Program-made: the position numbers and the translations under genes
The notes under the pieces: model-generated
Databases searched by the model: none
Told to the model about the DNA's origin: nothing
Seen by the model: only the letters and a program-made list of their open reading frames with translations
In this document: positions 28,185 to 36,203 of the stretch, one piece after another
How positions within the stretch are numbered: position 1 is the first letter of the stretch
Layout: the number at the start of each line of letters is the position of its first letter
DNA from: Chromohalobacter marismortui
GTDB taxonomy: Bacteria; Pseudomonadota; Gammaproteobacteria; Pseudomonadales; Halomonadaceae
Assembly (NCBI RefSeq): GCF_004364315.1
Contig: NZ_SOBR01000004.1
Location: 248,001 to 312,000 of the forward strand
Direction of reading: 5' to 3'
DNA: 64,000 nucleotides

Positions 28185-30035
28185 ATGTTCCGCTGGTTCG
28201 AAAACCGTCTCGATCCCTTCCCGTCACAGGAGCCACAACGCCCGCCGGATACGCTGATCGCTTTCTGCCTCCACTACACCCGCGGTGCCTGGCCGTATCT
28301 GATCGTCGCCACAGTGCTGATGGCCCTGATCGCTGGCATCGAGGTGTGGATGTTCGGCTTTCTCGGCAACATCGTCGACTGGCTGGCGGCGCAGGATCGC
28401 GAAACGTTTCTGGCCAATCAGGGCTGGAAACTGGCCGGCATGGCCTTCGTCGTGCTGATCCTGCTGCCCGGTCTGGTGTGGCTGCACTCGCTGTTCCAGC
28501 AGCAGACAATGATGGGCAACTTCCCCATGCGCATCCGCTGGCAGGCCCACCGCTATCTGCTGCGCCAGTCGATGCATTTCTATCAGGACGAATTCGCCGG
28601 ACGCATCGCCACCAAGGTGATGCAGACGGCGCTGGCCGTGCGCGAATGCGTGATCAAGCTGTTCGACGTGCTCAACTACGTCATTGTCTACTTTCTAGGG
28701 ACGCTGTTGCTGGTGGGTAATGCCGACTGGCGATTGGCGATGCCGCTGGTGGCGTGGCTGGCCGGCTACCTGGTACTGCTGCGAATCTTCGTGCCGATCA
28801 TGGGCCGGGTGTCGAAATCCCAGGCCGACGCCCGTTCGCGCATGACCGGGCGCATCGTCGACAGCTACAGCAACATCCAGACCGTCAAGCTCTTCTCCCA
28901 CGCCCAGCGGGAAGCCTCGTTCGCCAAGGAAGGCATGCACGGCTTCCTGCTCACCGTGTATCGCCAGATGCGGCTGGTGACCGGACTCTACGGGCTGCTC
29001 TATCTGCTCAATGCGCTTCTGCTGTTCAGCGTCGGCTGGCTGTCCATCGCGCTGTGGCTGGGAGAAGCGATCAGCGTGGGCGCGGTCGCCGTGGCGCTGG
29101 GGCTGGTGATGCGGCTATGGGGCATGTCGCAGTGGATCATGTGGGAAGTCTCCGCGCTGTTCGAGAATATCGGCACGGTGCAGGACGGCATGGCGACGCT
29201 GTCGCTGCCGCGCCAGATCGAGGATGTGCCCGATGCCAGGCCACTCGCCATCGATCGTGGGGAGATCGCGTTCGAGCATATCCGCTTCCACTACGGCAAG
29301 GGCAGCGGCGTGATCGACGATCTCTCGCTACACATTCGTCCCGGCGAAAAGATCGGGTTGATCGGCCCGAGCGGGGCCGGCAAGTCGACCCTGGTCAATC
29401 TGCTGTTGCGCTTTTTCGAGCTGGAAGGCGGCGCGATCCGCATCGATGGCCAGAACATCGCCGACATCACCCAGGAAAGCCTGCGCGCCAACATCGGCAT
29501 GGTGACGCAGGATACCTCGCTGCTGCATCGCTCGGTGCGCGACAACCTGCTCTACGGCCGCCCGGATGCCAGCGACGAGATGGCCTGGCAGGCGGCTCAG
29601 CAGGCCCATGTCGCGGACTTCATCGAGTCGCTGCGCGACGTCCACGGTCGCGAAGGGTTCGAATCCCATGTCGGCGAGCGCGGCGTCAAGCTCTCCGGCG
29701 GCCAGCGCCAACGCCTCGCCATCGCCCGGGTGATGCTCAAGGATGCCCCGATCCTGATCCTCGACGAGGCCACCTCGGCGCTGGACTCCGACGTCGAGGC
29801 GGCGATCCAGGAGAACCTGGACCAGCTGATGCAAGGCAAGACGGTGATCGCTATCGCCCACCGGCTCTCCACCATCGCCGCCATGGACCGATTGGTGGTC
29901 ATGGAGGGCGGACGCATCGTCGAGCAGGGCAGCCACGCCGAATTGATTCGCCAGAACGGTCTCTATGCGCGGCTGTGGCGGCGTCAGTCAGGGGGCTTTC
30001 TGGAAAGCGAGGCCACCCCGACCGAGGCGCCCTGA
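28185..30035 (+). CDS. ABC exporter, fused membrane and ATPase domains (MsbA-like)
   Basis: 616 residues: a six-helix exporter domain (about 1-340) and a nucleotide-binding domain with Walker A GPSGAGKST, Q-loop MVTQDTSLLHRSVRDNLLYG, signature LSGGQRQR, Walker B ILILDEATSALD and H-loop AIAHRLST. It is a half-transporter expected to homodimerise. The substrate (lipid, peptide or drug) is not deducible. The start is ATG 28185 because AGGA is seven bases upstream; ATG 28179 would be too close. Confidence 0.92.
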   Translation: MFRWFENRLDPFPSQEPQRPPDTLIAFCLHYTRGAWPYLIVATVLMALIAGIEVWMFGFLGNIVDWLAAQDRETFLANQGWKLAGMAFVVLILLPGLVWLHSLFQQQTMMGNFPMRIRWQAHRYLLRQSMHFYQDEFAGRIATKVMQTALAVRECVIKLFDVLNYVIVYFLGTLLLVGNADWRLAMPLVAWLAGYLVLLRIFVPIMGRVSKSQADARSRMTGRIVDSYSNIQTVKLFSHAQREASFAKEGMHGFLLTVYRQMRLVTGLYGLLYLLNALLLFSVGWLSIALWLGEAISVGAVAVALGLVMRLWGMSQWIMWEVSALFENIGTVQDGMATLSLPRQIEDVPDARPLAIDRGEIAFEHIRFHYGKGSGVIDDLSLHIRPGEKIGLIGPSGAGKSTLVNLLLRFFELEGGAIRIDGQNIADITQESLRANIGMVTQDTSLLHRSVRDNLLYGRPDASDEMAWQAAQQAHVADFIESLRDVHGREGFESHVGERGVKLSGGQRQRLAIARVMLKDAPILILDEATSALDSDVEAAIQENLDQLMQGKTVIAIAHRLSTIAAMDRLVVMEGGRIVEQGSHAELIRQNGLYARLWRRQSGGFLESEATPTEAP

Positions 30036-30094
30036 GCCTGCATTTGCCTTTCGACGCTGGAAGCCGTTCTGCCAATAGCACCATGCCACTTATT

Positions 30095-30143
30095 GATCAT
30101 TCGCGAACATTTACTTGTTGAGACAAGTACATAGCGAATGATC
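30095..30143. repeat. Nested inverted repeat upstream of nupC
   Basis: Outer arms GATCATTCGC (30095-30104) and GCGAATGATC (30134-30143) are perfect complements. Inside them TACTTGT (30112-30118) and ACAAGTA (30123-30129) form a second perfect dyad around TGAG. It lies in the 273-base gap between the ABC exporter and nupC, about 35 bases upstream of a -35 element. It could be an operator for an activator or the exporter's terminator; no T-run follows directly. Confidence 0.6.
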
Positions 30144-30177
30144 TCTGCGTTTTAGCTCACAGATCCATGCTAAAGAG

Positions 30178-30207
30178 TTGACATCGCCTAGTCGGTGTTA
30201 CTTTAAT
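30178..30207 (+). promoter_or_regulatory. nupC: Sigma-70 promoter of nupC
   Basis: TTGACA (30178-30183, perfect) and TTTAAT (30202-30207, five of six) are separated by 18 bases, about 100 bases before the nupC ATG. The surrounding DNA is AT-rich relative to the genes. Confidence 0.65.
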
Positions 30208-30308
30208 AGCACAACACTGTGACTCTAATAACAAAACGACAAGCCACATGCTGGCGTATGCCGTTCCCTGTATAACAATCCACAATCGAATGCCATCAGG
30301 ATGCTGAT

Positions 30309-31571
30309 ATGACCGCTATCATGAGCCTGGTAGGGATGGCGACGCTGATCCTTATCGCTGTGCTGTTTTCCTCCAATCGCAGGTCGATTCGGTTGCGCAC
30401 GGTGGGCGGCGCCTTCGCCATCCAAGCCGCCATCGGCGCCTTCGTACTCTATATTCCTTTCGGACAAGCCGTCCTGGCCACGATCTCGGAGGGCGTCAGC
30501 CAAGTCATCGTCTATGCCAACGACGGCATCGACTTCCTGTTCGGCGGCCTCGCCAATCCCGACAAGGTCGGGTTCGTCTTCGCGTTCAAAGTGCTGCCGG
30601 TCATCATCTTCTTCTCGTCATTGATCGCCGTGCTCTATCACTTGAAGATCATGCAGTGGGTCATCCGCCTGCTGGGTGGCGCACTCCAGCGCGTGCTGGG
30701 CACCTCACGCAGCGAGTCGATGTCGGCCACGGCGAACATCTTCGTAGGCCAGACCGAAGCGCCCCTGGTGGTGCGTCCCTTCATCGCGTCCATGACGCGC
30801 TCCGAGCTATTTGCGGTGATGTGTGGTGGACTGGCCTCGGTCGCGGGTTCGGTGCTCGCCGGTTACGCGAGCCTGGGCATCCCGATGGAATACCTGATCG
30901 CGGCGTCCTTCATGGCGGCACCGGGCGGCTTGCTCTTCGCCAAACTGTTGATGCCGGAAACCGAAACGCCCGATGACAGCATCTCCCGCGCCGAAGAGAA
31001 GATCGAGGAAGACGACAAGCCCGCCAACGTGCTCGATGCCGCCGCCACCGGCGCCACCTCGGGCATGATGCTGGCGGCCAACGTCGGCGCCATGCTGCTG
31101 GCGTTCATCGGCCTGATTGCGCTGCTCAACGGCATTCTCGGCGGCGTCGGTGGCTGGTTCGGCATGGAATCGCTGAGCCTGGAGATGATCCTTGGCTGGC
31201 TCTTCGCGCCGCTGGCCTTCCTGCTGGGCATTCCCTGGAGCGAAGCCACGCTGGCCGGTTCGTTCATCGGCCAGAAGATCGTCGTCAACGAGTTCGTCGC
31301 CTTCATCAACCTGGCGCCGTATATCTCCGGTGAAACTGTCGTGGCCGCCACCGGCGAAGTCATGTCCAAGCACACCGCCGCCGTGTTGTCCTTCGCGCTT
31401 TGCGGCTTCGCCAACCTGTCCTCGATCGCCATTCTCCTCGGTGGGCTGGGTCTCATGGCCCCCAACCGCCGGCAGGAAATCGCCCGCTACGGCCTCAAGG
31501 CCGTACTCGCCGGGACGCTTTCCAACCTGATGTCGGCCACCATCGCCGGGTTCTTCATCAGCTTGGCATGA
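30309..31571 (+). CDS. nupC: Concentrative nucleoside transporter (NupC/CNT family)
   Basis: 420-residue inner-membrane nucleoside symporter. CNT family motifs [13 protein letters not shown] and the later EFVAFINL with [29 protein letters not shown] are present, along with about ten helices. ATG 30309 follows AGGA. It is followed 112 bases later by a Tsx-like porin, so the pair moves nucleosides across both membranes. Confidence 0.94.
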   Translation: MTAIMSLVGMATLILIAVLFSSNRRSIRLRTVGGAFAIQAAIGAFVLYIPFGQAVLATISEGVSQVIVYANDGIDFLFGGLANPDKVGFVFAFKVLPVIIFFSSLIAVLYHLKIMQWVIRLLGGALQRVLGTSRSESMSATANIFVGQTEAPLVVRPFIASMTRSELFAVMCGGLASVAGSVLAGYASLGIPMEYLIAASFMAAPGGLLFAKLLMPETETPDDSISRAEEKIEEDDKPANVLDAAATGATSGMMLAANVGAMLLAFIGLIALLNGILGGVGGWFGMESLSLEMILGWLFAPLAFLLGIPWSEATLAGSFIGQKIVVNEFVAFINLAPYISGETVVAATGEVMSKHTAAVLSFALCGFANLSSIAILLGGLGLMAPNRRQEIARYGLKAVLAGTLSNLMSATIAGFFISLA

Positions 31572-31683
31572 CGCTGTCGGCGCCTCACCAAGGCGTCGTC
31601 AGGCATCCCGCGCCGGATCCGCCACCGGGCCTGGTGCATCTTTCGACCGCAACGCAACAATCATAAAGATGGGAACCACGACC

Positions 31684-32538
31684 ATGACAAAGACGACAAC
31701 AAGCAAGTGGCTCGGCGCCACGTTCCTGGCCACCACCGTCTGCAGCAGTCCTGCCCTGGCCGCGGATTACTCGGGCGGCATTCATGAAAACGACAACCTC
31801 TGGTTGACCTTCAACCTGATGCATAGTGAGGACAATCGCCTGCCATTCCGCAATGCGCAGGATACCTATGTGGAAATGGAATTCGGTGGGCGCTCGGGCA
31901 TCGTCGACCTTTACGGTTATGTCGACATGTTCGATGCCCTGGACAGCAGCAACAGTGATCAGCACGGCGGCGACAACGTGTTCATCAAGCTCGCGCCGCG
32001 TTTCTCGCTGGACGCCATGACCGGCCGCGACCTTTCCGTCGGCCCGGTCAAGGAGTGGTATATCGCCACCGTCACGACGATCGGCGACAACGGCCCCGGC
32101 GGCGGCCTCTGGGAGCACTACGTCGGCCTGGGCTCGGACGTGCAAGTGCCCTGGTTCGGCGAGATCGGCCTCAACCTCACCGCACGCTACGTGCGTGAGA
32201 ATTATGGCGGCCCGGATGAGAGTTCATGGGACGGTTTCATGGCCTCCACCAACTGGTTCAAGCCGTTCTACACCTTCTCCAATGGCAGCTATTTCTCCTA
32301 CCAGGGGTATATCGACTATAAATTCGGCGCGGATACCGTCGCCGAACAGGCAGGGCGCAGCAGCAATAGCCTGGAATGGTTCAACGGCCTGTATTACCAC
32401 ACCGACCGCTTTGCCATCGGCTATGGCTTGAAGCTCTACAACAACATGGCCTTCTATCGCGACGACACCGATGCCTCCGGCGTCCGTCAGGACACCTCAG
32501 GCCCCGGTCATTACTTCAGCATCAACTACAAGTTCTGA
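31684..32538 (+). CDS. Tsx-like nucleoside-specific outer-membrane channel
   Basis: 284 residues. A signal peptide ends at SPALA-A. Alternating beta-strand sequence begins with NDNLWLTFNLMHSE and ends in the terminal aromatic HYFSINYKF, typical of outer-membrane barrels. The channel-Tsx signature is spread over YVEMEFGGRSGIVDLYGYVDMFD. The start is ATG 31684 after TGGGAA; ATG 31669 is an alternative without a good site. Proximity to nupC supports nucleoside uptake. Confidence 0.88.
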   Translation: MTKTTTSKWLGATFLATTVCSSPALAADYSGGIHENDNLWLTFNLMHSEDNRLPFRNAQDTYVEMEFGGRSGIVDLYGYVDMFDALDSSNSDQHGGDNVFIKLAPRFSLDAMTGRDLSVGPVKEWYIATVTTIGDNGPGGGLWEHYVGLGSDVQVPWFGEIGLNLTARYVRENYGGPDESSWDGFMASTNWFKPFYTFSNGSYFSYQGYIDYKFGADTVAEQAGRSSNSLEWFNGLYYHTDRFAIGYGLKLYNNMAFYRDDTDASGVRQDTSGPGHYFSINYKF

Positions 32539-32546
32539 CCCGTCAG

Positions 32547-32571
32547 CGTGTCCGCCACCTCGGCGGGCACG
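32547..32571 (+). terminator. Hairpin after the Tsx-like gene
   Basis: Stem CGTGTCCGCC / GGCGGGCACG (one G-T pair) with a five-base loop, eight bases after the stop. No T-run follows, so termination is inferred. Confidence 0.5.
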
Positions 32572-32657
32572 CAATCCCACCGCCAATACCGCACCACACG
32601 TAGAGACGTCCACCACGTCTGCCGGTGACCCAGGATATCGATGTGGCAGATCCCCGC

Positions 32658-32975
32658 TTACCAACCGGCGGGCGCCCCAAGATGACGGTTGTTGTCGGAA
32701 AGAATCTCCAACCAGCTACGCTCGTCATCGGCTTGATCGGCAGCGCGATCATTCGCATTGACGGCACGCTGGCTGTCGGCCATGGCAACGCTCATGCCGG
32801 AATAACGGAAGGCATCGTTATCGAAGGTCCGTGACGCCGAGGCGTCCGCCACCTGCGAGTTAACTTGAAGCGGCTCGTGATTGACGGCAGCGGCCTGTTG
32901 GGAAGCCGTACTGGCTTGGGCGGCCAGCGGCAGGGCGGCGGCCAGTAATGCGATAGCAGTGATTGAACGTGCCAT
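32658..32975 (-). CDS. Small secreted/periplasmic protein, unknown
   Basis: 105 residues. A clear signal peptide (ITAIALLAAALPLAAQA) is followed by an Asp/Ala/Ser-rich mature part ending SWLEILSDNNRHLGAPAGW. No family is recognised. The start is ATG 32975 with an AAGGAGG site; a longer reading to 33005 is not needed. Upstream AT-rich DNA carries a repeated CTATCGCA element. Confidence 0.78.
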   Translation of the reverse strand: MARSITAIALLAAALPLAAQASTASQQAAAVNHEPLQVNSQVADASASRTFDNDAFRYSGMSVAMADSQRAVNANDRAADQADDERSWLEILSDNNRHLGAPAGW

Positions 32976-33050
32976 GGTGAATGCCTCCTTGTCGTGAGTG
33001 AACACGGCACATTCTATTAGCTCGCTAAATATTATCCTACTACAGTCTTG

Positions 33051-33080
33051 CTATCGCAGTTATAGCTTTTGACTATCGCA
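33051..33080 (-). repeat. Direct repeat of CTATCGCA, 22 bases apart
   Basis: CTATCGCA occurs at 33051-33058 and 33073-33080, two helical turns apart on the same DNA face. It lies upstream of a GGATAATATT -10-like stretch (minus strand) of the small secreted-protein gene. This is compatible with a direct-repeat activator or repressor site. Confidence 0.4.
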
Positions 33081-33100
33081 TGGATAGAAAACATCATGAC

Positions 33101-33421
33101 TCAAGCGAGTAGCTTGAGTCCCACCACCCCCAAGACAATCAGGGCGGTAAAGGCGATTCGCAGGGGATGGCGTGACTCGCCCCAATACCTCATTCCCAGC
33201 ACAGTGCCGAAGACGGTCCCGATGCCGGTGAAGACGGCATAGGCGATGCCCAGATCGATATCGCGCATGGCCAGGGCCAGGAACCCGAGCGACGTGCCGA
33301 ATCCCAGCGTCATGAGCAAGCCGCCGGCAAGCGCCCGGCCTCGACTCACGCGCGCGAAACCGACGACCCCGACCACCTCGAACATGCCCGCGCCCAACAG
33401 GGCCAACCAGTGCCAGGTCAT
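33101..33421 (-). CDS. SMR-family transporter, second subunit of a pair
   Basis: 106-residue four-helix small multidrug-resistance protein. The membrane glutamate is in AGMFEVVGVVGFAR and the SMR loop in AYAVFTGIGTVFGTVLGMRYWGE. ATG 33421 follows AAGGAG and overlaps the stop of the partner gene as ATGA, the usual layout of obligate heterodimeric SMR pairs (YkkCD/EbrAB type). The exported substrate is unknown. Confidence 0.9.
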   Translation of the reverse strand: MTWHWLALLGAGMFEVVGVVGFARVSRGRALAGGLLMTLGFGTSLGFLALAMRDIDLGIAYAVFTGIGTVFGTVLGMRYWGESRHPLRIAFTALIVLGVVGLKLLA

Positions 33422-33792
33422 GACGACACTCCTTTCCGTGAGGCACCGGCATGGGAGGCCGACGTCTGCGTGGCAGACTTGCCGCTGAATTGATGCAGGC
33501 CGATGACCCCCACCAGGATCACGCCGATGCAGGCCAGCGCGGGCCAGGAAAAGCGGGTCCCGAACAGCCAGGCATCGGCCACCACCGTGCCTGCCGCCCC
33601 CAGGCCGACGAAGACCGTGTACACCGTACTGACTGGCAGAAAGCGCACGGCACGCACCGCCAGCAGCAAGCTCATGGCGGCCACGATCACGGTCGCCAAC
33701 CACTCGAGCGGACTGCTGGCGAGTTTCAAGCCCGTCGCCCAACCGACTTCGGCCAACGCCGCCAGCGGTAAAATCAACCAACGCATCGTCAT
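33418..33792 (-). CDS. SMR-family transporter, first subunit of a pair
   Basis: 124 residues: four helices with the essential glutamate in LAALAEVGWATGLK, VSTVYTVFVGLGAAGTVVADAW as the SMR signature, and an extra polar C-terminal tail (SGKSATQTSASHAGASRKG). Three ATGs cluster at 33795, 33792 and 33786; spacing from AAGGAGG favours 33792. It is coupled to the second subunit by an ATGA overlap and controlled from a promoter overlapped by a TetR-type dyad. Confidence 0.9.
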   Translation of the reverse strand: MTMRWLILPLAALAEVGWATGLKLASSPLEWLATVIVAAMSLLLAVRAVRFLPVSTVYTVFVGLGAAGTVVADAWLFGTRFSWPALACIGVILVGVIGLHQFSGKSATQTSASHAGASRKGVSS

Positions 33793-33859
33793 CATTGCCT
33801 CCTTGATCGCCGACGCCTCCCGTCTTCCGAAGGTAACGTCGGTAGGCGTCACGCAGCTA

Positions 33860-33875
33860 ACTAACGGTCGTTAGT
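33860..33875. promoter_or_regulatory. TetR-type operator
   Basis: ACTAACG-GT-CGTTAGT, a perfect 7-bp inverted repeat with a two-base centre, between the SMR pair and the divergent tetR gene. It covers part of the -10 hexamer of the SMR promoter. Confidence 0.8.
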
Positions 33876-33901
33876 ATAGAGTTTGCGTCATGACTTGGCA
33901 A
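33873..33901 (-). promoter_or_regulatory. Promoter of the SMR pair
   Basis: On the minus strand TTGCCA (33901-33896), exactly 17 bases, then TATACT (33878-33873). Each hexamer matches the sigma-70 consensus at five of six positions. The start codon of the first SMR gene is about 80 bases downstream. Confidence 0.75.
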
Positions 33902-33955
33902 TCGCGTACCGGAGCCGCGATCATGTGAACCTTCACGCAGGCTCAGGGACTTTTC

Positions 33956-34534
33956 GTGCATACCCGAGACAAACTCAAACAAACCGCCCTCGCCCTGTTC
34001 GCCCAACATGGCTACGAAGGCACGTCGCTTGCGCAGATCGCCGCCGAAACGGGCATCAAGAAGCCCTCGATCTACAACCATTTTCCCAATAAGGCGGCGC
34101 TGTTCCTGGCGATCTTCGAAGAGGTCGAAAGCGGTATCGTCACGCTCATCGACGATAGCCTGACACGCTCCCACGACTTGCCCACGCGTGAACGCCTCGA
34201 GCGGCTCATTCGCTCGTGTGCCACCTTCATCCGCCGCGAGCATCAGGGCGTGTTCTACAAGCGCTACCTGCTCTTTCCGCCCACGGACGTCGCCACCCAA
34301 GTCGCCGCCATCTCGAATGACAACGAGCGCCGCATCAACGCCCATCTGCACGTACTCTTCGAAGATGGCCGCCAAGCGGGTGAGCTACGCGCACTGCCCG
34401 AAGGACAGTTCATCGCTGCCTTCTACTGCCTGATGGACGGCCTGTTCGCCGAGAACTTCTACTACGATGCCGATACGTTCGAACGACGTCTGGAGGGCGC
34501 CTGGGCGGTTTTCTGGGCAGGTCTGGAGGCCTGA
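33956..34534 (+). CDS. TetR/AcrR-family regulator
   Basis: 192 residues. The N-terminal TetR helix-turn-helix is KQTALALFAQHGYEGTSLAQIAAETGIKKPSIYNHFPNKAALF, followed by an all-helical ligand domain. The start is GTG 33956 with GGGA upstream. It is divergent from the SMR exporter pair, with a matching dyad between, so it most likely represses the pair and perhaps itself. Confidence 0.93.
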   Translation: MHTRDKLKQTALALFAQHGYEGTSLAQIAAETGIKKPSIYNHFPNKAALFLAIFEEVESGIVTLIDDSLTRSHDLPTRERLERLIRSCATFIRREHQGVFYKRYLLFPPTDVATQVAAISNDNERRINAHLHVLFEDGRQAGELRALPEGQFIAAFYCLMDGLFAENFYYDADTFERRLEGAWAVFWAGLEA

Positions 34535-34553
34535 GCGGCACTGTAATAGGCGA

Positions 34554-35531
34554 TCAAGCAGGCCAGGCACGCGCCGCCATGCGCCGGATGAACGCCGCCG
34601 TTTCCTTGGGCCGCGTGATCGGCAGCATATGCCCCGCCTCGCGCTCCACATGAACGAGCATATCGGGCCGCTGCCGCTGCAGCGTCTCGATATGCAGCGC
34701 CGGCTCGAGGATGCGGTCGTGCGCGCCGAACATGACGCCCAGCGGTACGCCGAGCGTCGCATAGCGGGTCACCTGCCGAGGGAGTTCGTGCTCGAGCATG
34801 GCCAGGTCGGTAGAGGCCGCATGGAAGGCCTGGGGCCGCAGCGCGAGGATACCGCCGCCGCGCAGGGCGTAATCTGAAGGCACCGCCTCCGGCGCGAACA
34901 CCTGCGCCAACGCCTGTCGAGAGGTCATTCGCGTCAAGGGAATGGCCAGCGTCTCGGCCATCCAGCGCCGCCAGCGTGGCGAGCGAATCGCCAATAGCCG
35001 CATCGCCGGCGGCACATCCGATACCGGCGCCACCAATGGGGCGAGCAACGCCAACCCCGCGATCTCCTCGGGATAGTCCAGCGCCAGCGTCAAGGCCACC
35101 GCACCGCCCATCGAATGCCCCACCACCAGCGGCCGCTCGACGCCCAGCGCCCGCCAGGCTTCATGCAGGACGTGCGCCTGACAAGGCAAGCGGGCACGCG
35201 CATTGTCGGTGGCATCGGAGTAGCCCGACCCCGGCCGGTCGAAGGCAATGACGCGATAGTCGTCACGCAACGCCTCGATCAGGGCATAGGTGAAGTGCTG
35301 CAATTGACCGCCCAGGCCATGAATCAGCACCAGCGGCGGTCCGCTCCCCGCCTCGACGTAATGCAAGCGTCCCCTTGAAGTGTCGATGAAGGCGCCTCGC
35401 GGCGGCAAGCGCGCTTCGGCGTCGCGAGCCAGAGCACGTGTCATGCGCCGTAGCCCGAGGAGACAAGCCACGACAAGCAGTGAGCCGCAAAGCAGTGCGC
35501 CGACAAGCACGCCCCAGCCCACGATCAGCAT
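34554..35531 (-). CDS. Membrane-anchored alpha/beta hydrolase
   Basis: 325 residues. An N-terminal hydrophobic segment (about 3-27) is followed by an alpha/beta-hydrolase domain. LIHGLGG forms the oxyanion region, VGHSMGGAVAL contains the nucleophile elbow, FGAHDRI the acid, and EAGHMLP the catalytic histidine. The substrate is unknown. It starts 22 bases after the methyltransferase-like gene and may be the last gene of the hprR-hprS unit. Confidence 0.85.
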   Translation of the reverse strand: MLIVGWGVLVGALLCGSLLVVACLLGLRRMTRALARDAEARLPPRGAFIDTSRGRLHYVEAGSGPPLVLIHGLGGQLQHFTYALIEALRDDYRVIAFDRPGSGYSDATDNARARLPCQAHVLHEAWRALGVERPLVVGHSMGGAVALTLALDYPEEIAGLALLAPLVAPVSDVPPAMRLLAIRSPRWRRWMAETLAIPLTRMTSRQALAQVFAPEAVPSDYALRGGGILALRPQAFHAASTDLAMLEHELPRQVTRYATLGVPLGVMFGAHDRILEPALHIETLQRQRPDMLVHVEREAGHMLPITRPKETAAFIRRMAARAWPA

Positions 35532-35553
35532 CGCATGTCCCCATCGACCCGGT

Positions 35554-36156
35554 TCATGACAGGATCTCCGGCTTGCGAAAGGCCTGGTAGCAGTGCTGAT
35601 TGCGCTCCAGCGCGATCAGGCTGTGCTGGTCGAGGCCGGGAATCGTGCCGGGATGCAGCGCCGCGAGCGCCGTCACGGCCTCCGGGGGCACGGCGTTGTA
35701 AGGCGGGATATCGTTCCAGCCCAGCAGGAGGTGCCCCCCGGGACGCAGGCATGTCGCCGCCGCCGAGAACGCGGCTTCGATGTCATCGGGCGCATTGAGC
35801 CCCCAGCCCAGCACTCCGTTGCAGATCACCGCGTCCAGGCTGGCGGGGGCGAAGTGGCGTTCCAGGGTGGTCATGTCGGCGACTACGTGGCGCTGGCTCC
35901 CGAAGGGCGCTTTGGCGGGATCGACATCCAGCGTCGAGACACGCCCGCGGGTGAAGAATGCGGGATAGTCGCGCGTGTACCAGGCACACCCCACCAGCAA
36001 CACATGACCGGTGCCGACATCCGCCGCCAGCGAGGGCAGGATGACCCCCTCGAGCAGTTGACGATCGCCGTAGCGATATCCCACTCGCCATCCCAGCCCA
36101 TCCAGCACGCCCAACAGGTGCGCCACGGCACGATAGGTCTTCAGTCTCGCTGGCAT
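35554..36156 (-). CDS. Class I methyltransferase-like protein
   Basis: 200 residues. A Rossmann-like first strand HVLLVGCAWYTRDY replaces the usual GxGxG loop. Acidic STLDVDPAKAPFG, the motif-IV-like LDAVICNGVLGWGLN and LRPGGHLLLGWNDIPPY follow. The pattern suggests an SAM-dependent methyltransferase fold with an atypical glycine loop, so activity is uncertain. It lies 47 bases after the sensor kinase gene on the same strand. Confidence 0.7.
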   Translation of the reverse strand: MPARLKTYRAVAHLLGVLDGLGWRVGYRYGDRQLLEGVILPSLAADVGTGHVLLVGCAWYTRDYPAFFTRGRVSTLDVDPAKAPFGSQRHVVADMTTLERHFAPASLDAVICNGVLGWGLNAPDDIEAAFSAAATCLRPGGHLLLGWNDIPPYNAVPPEAVTALAALHPGTIPGLDQHSLIALERNQHCYQAFRKPEILS

Positions 36157-36203
36157 CCGTGTCTCCCGGTATCGCGCCGTGCAGGCGCGGGCTCTCTGTA
36201 GCG

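Noticed and set aside
33796..33955. Guanidine riboswitch before the SMR pair
   Set aside because: The region is explained by a promoter and a TetR dyad, and no guanidine-riboswitch consensus such as ACGR hairpins is visible in the short leader.
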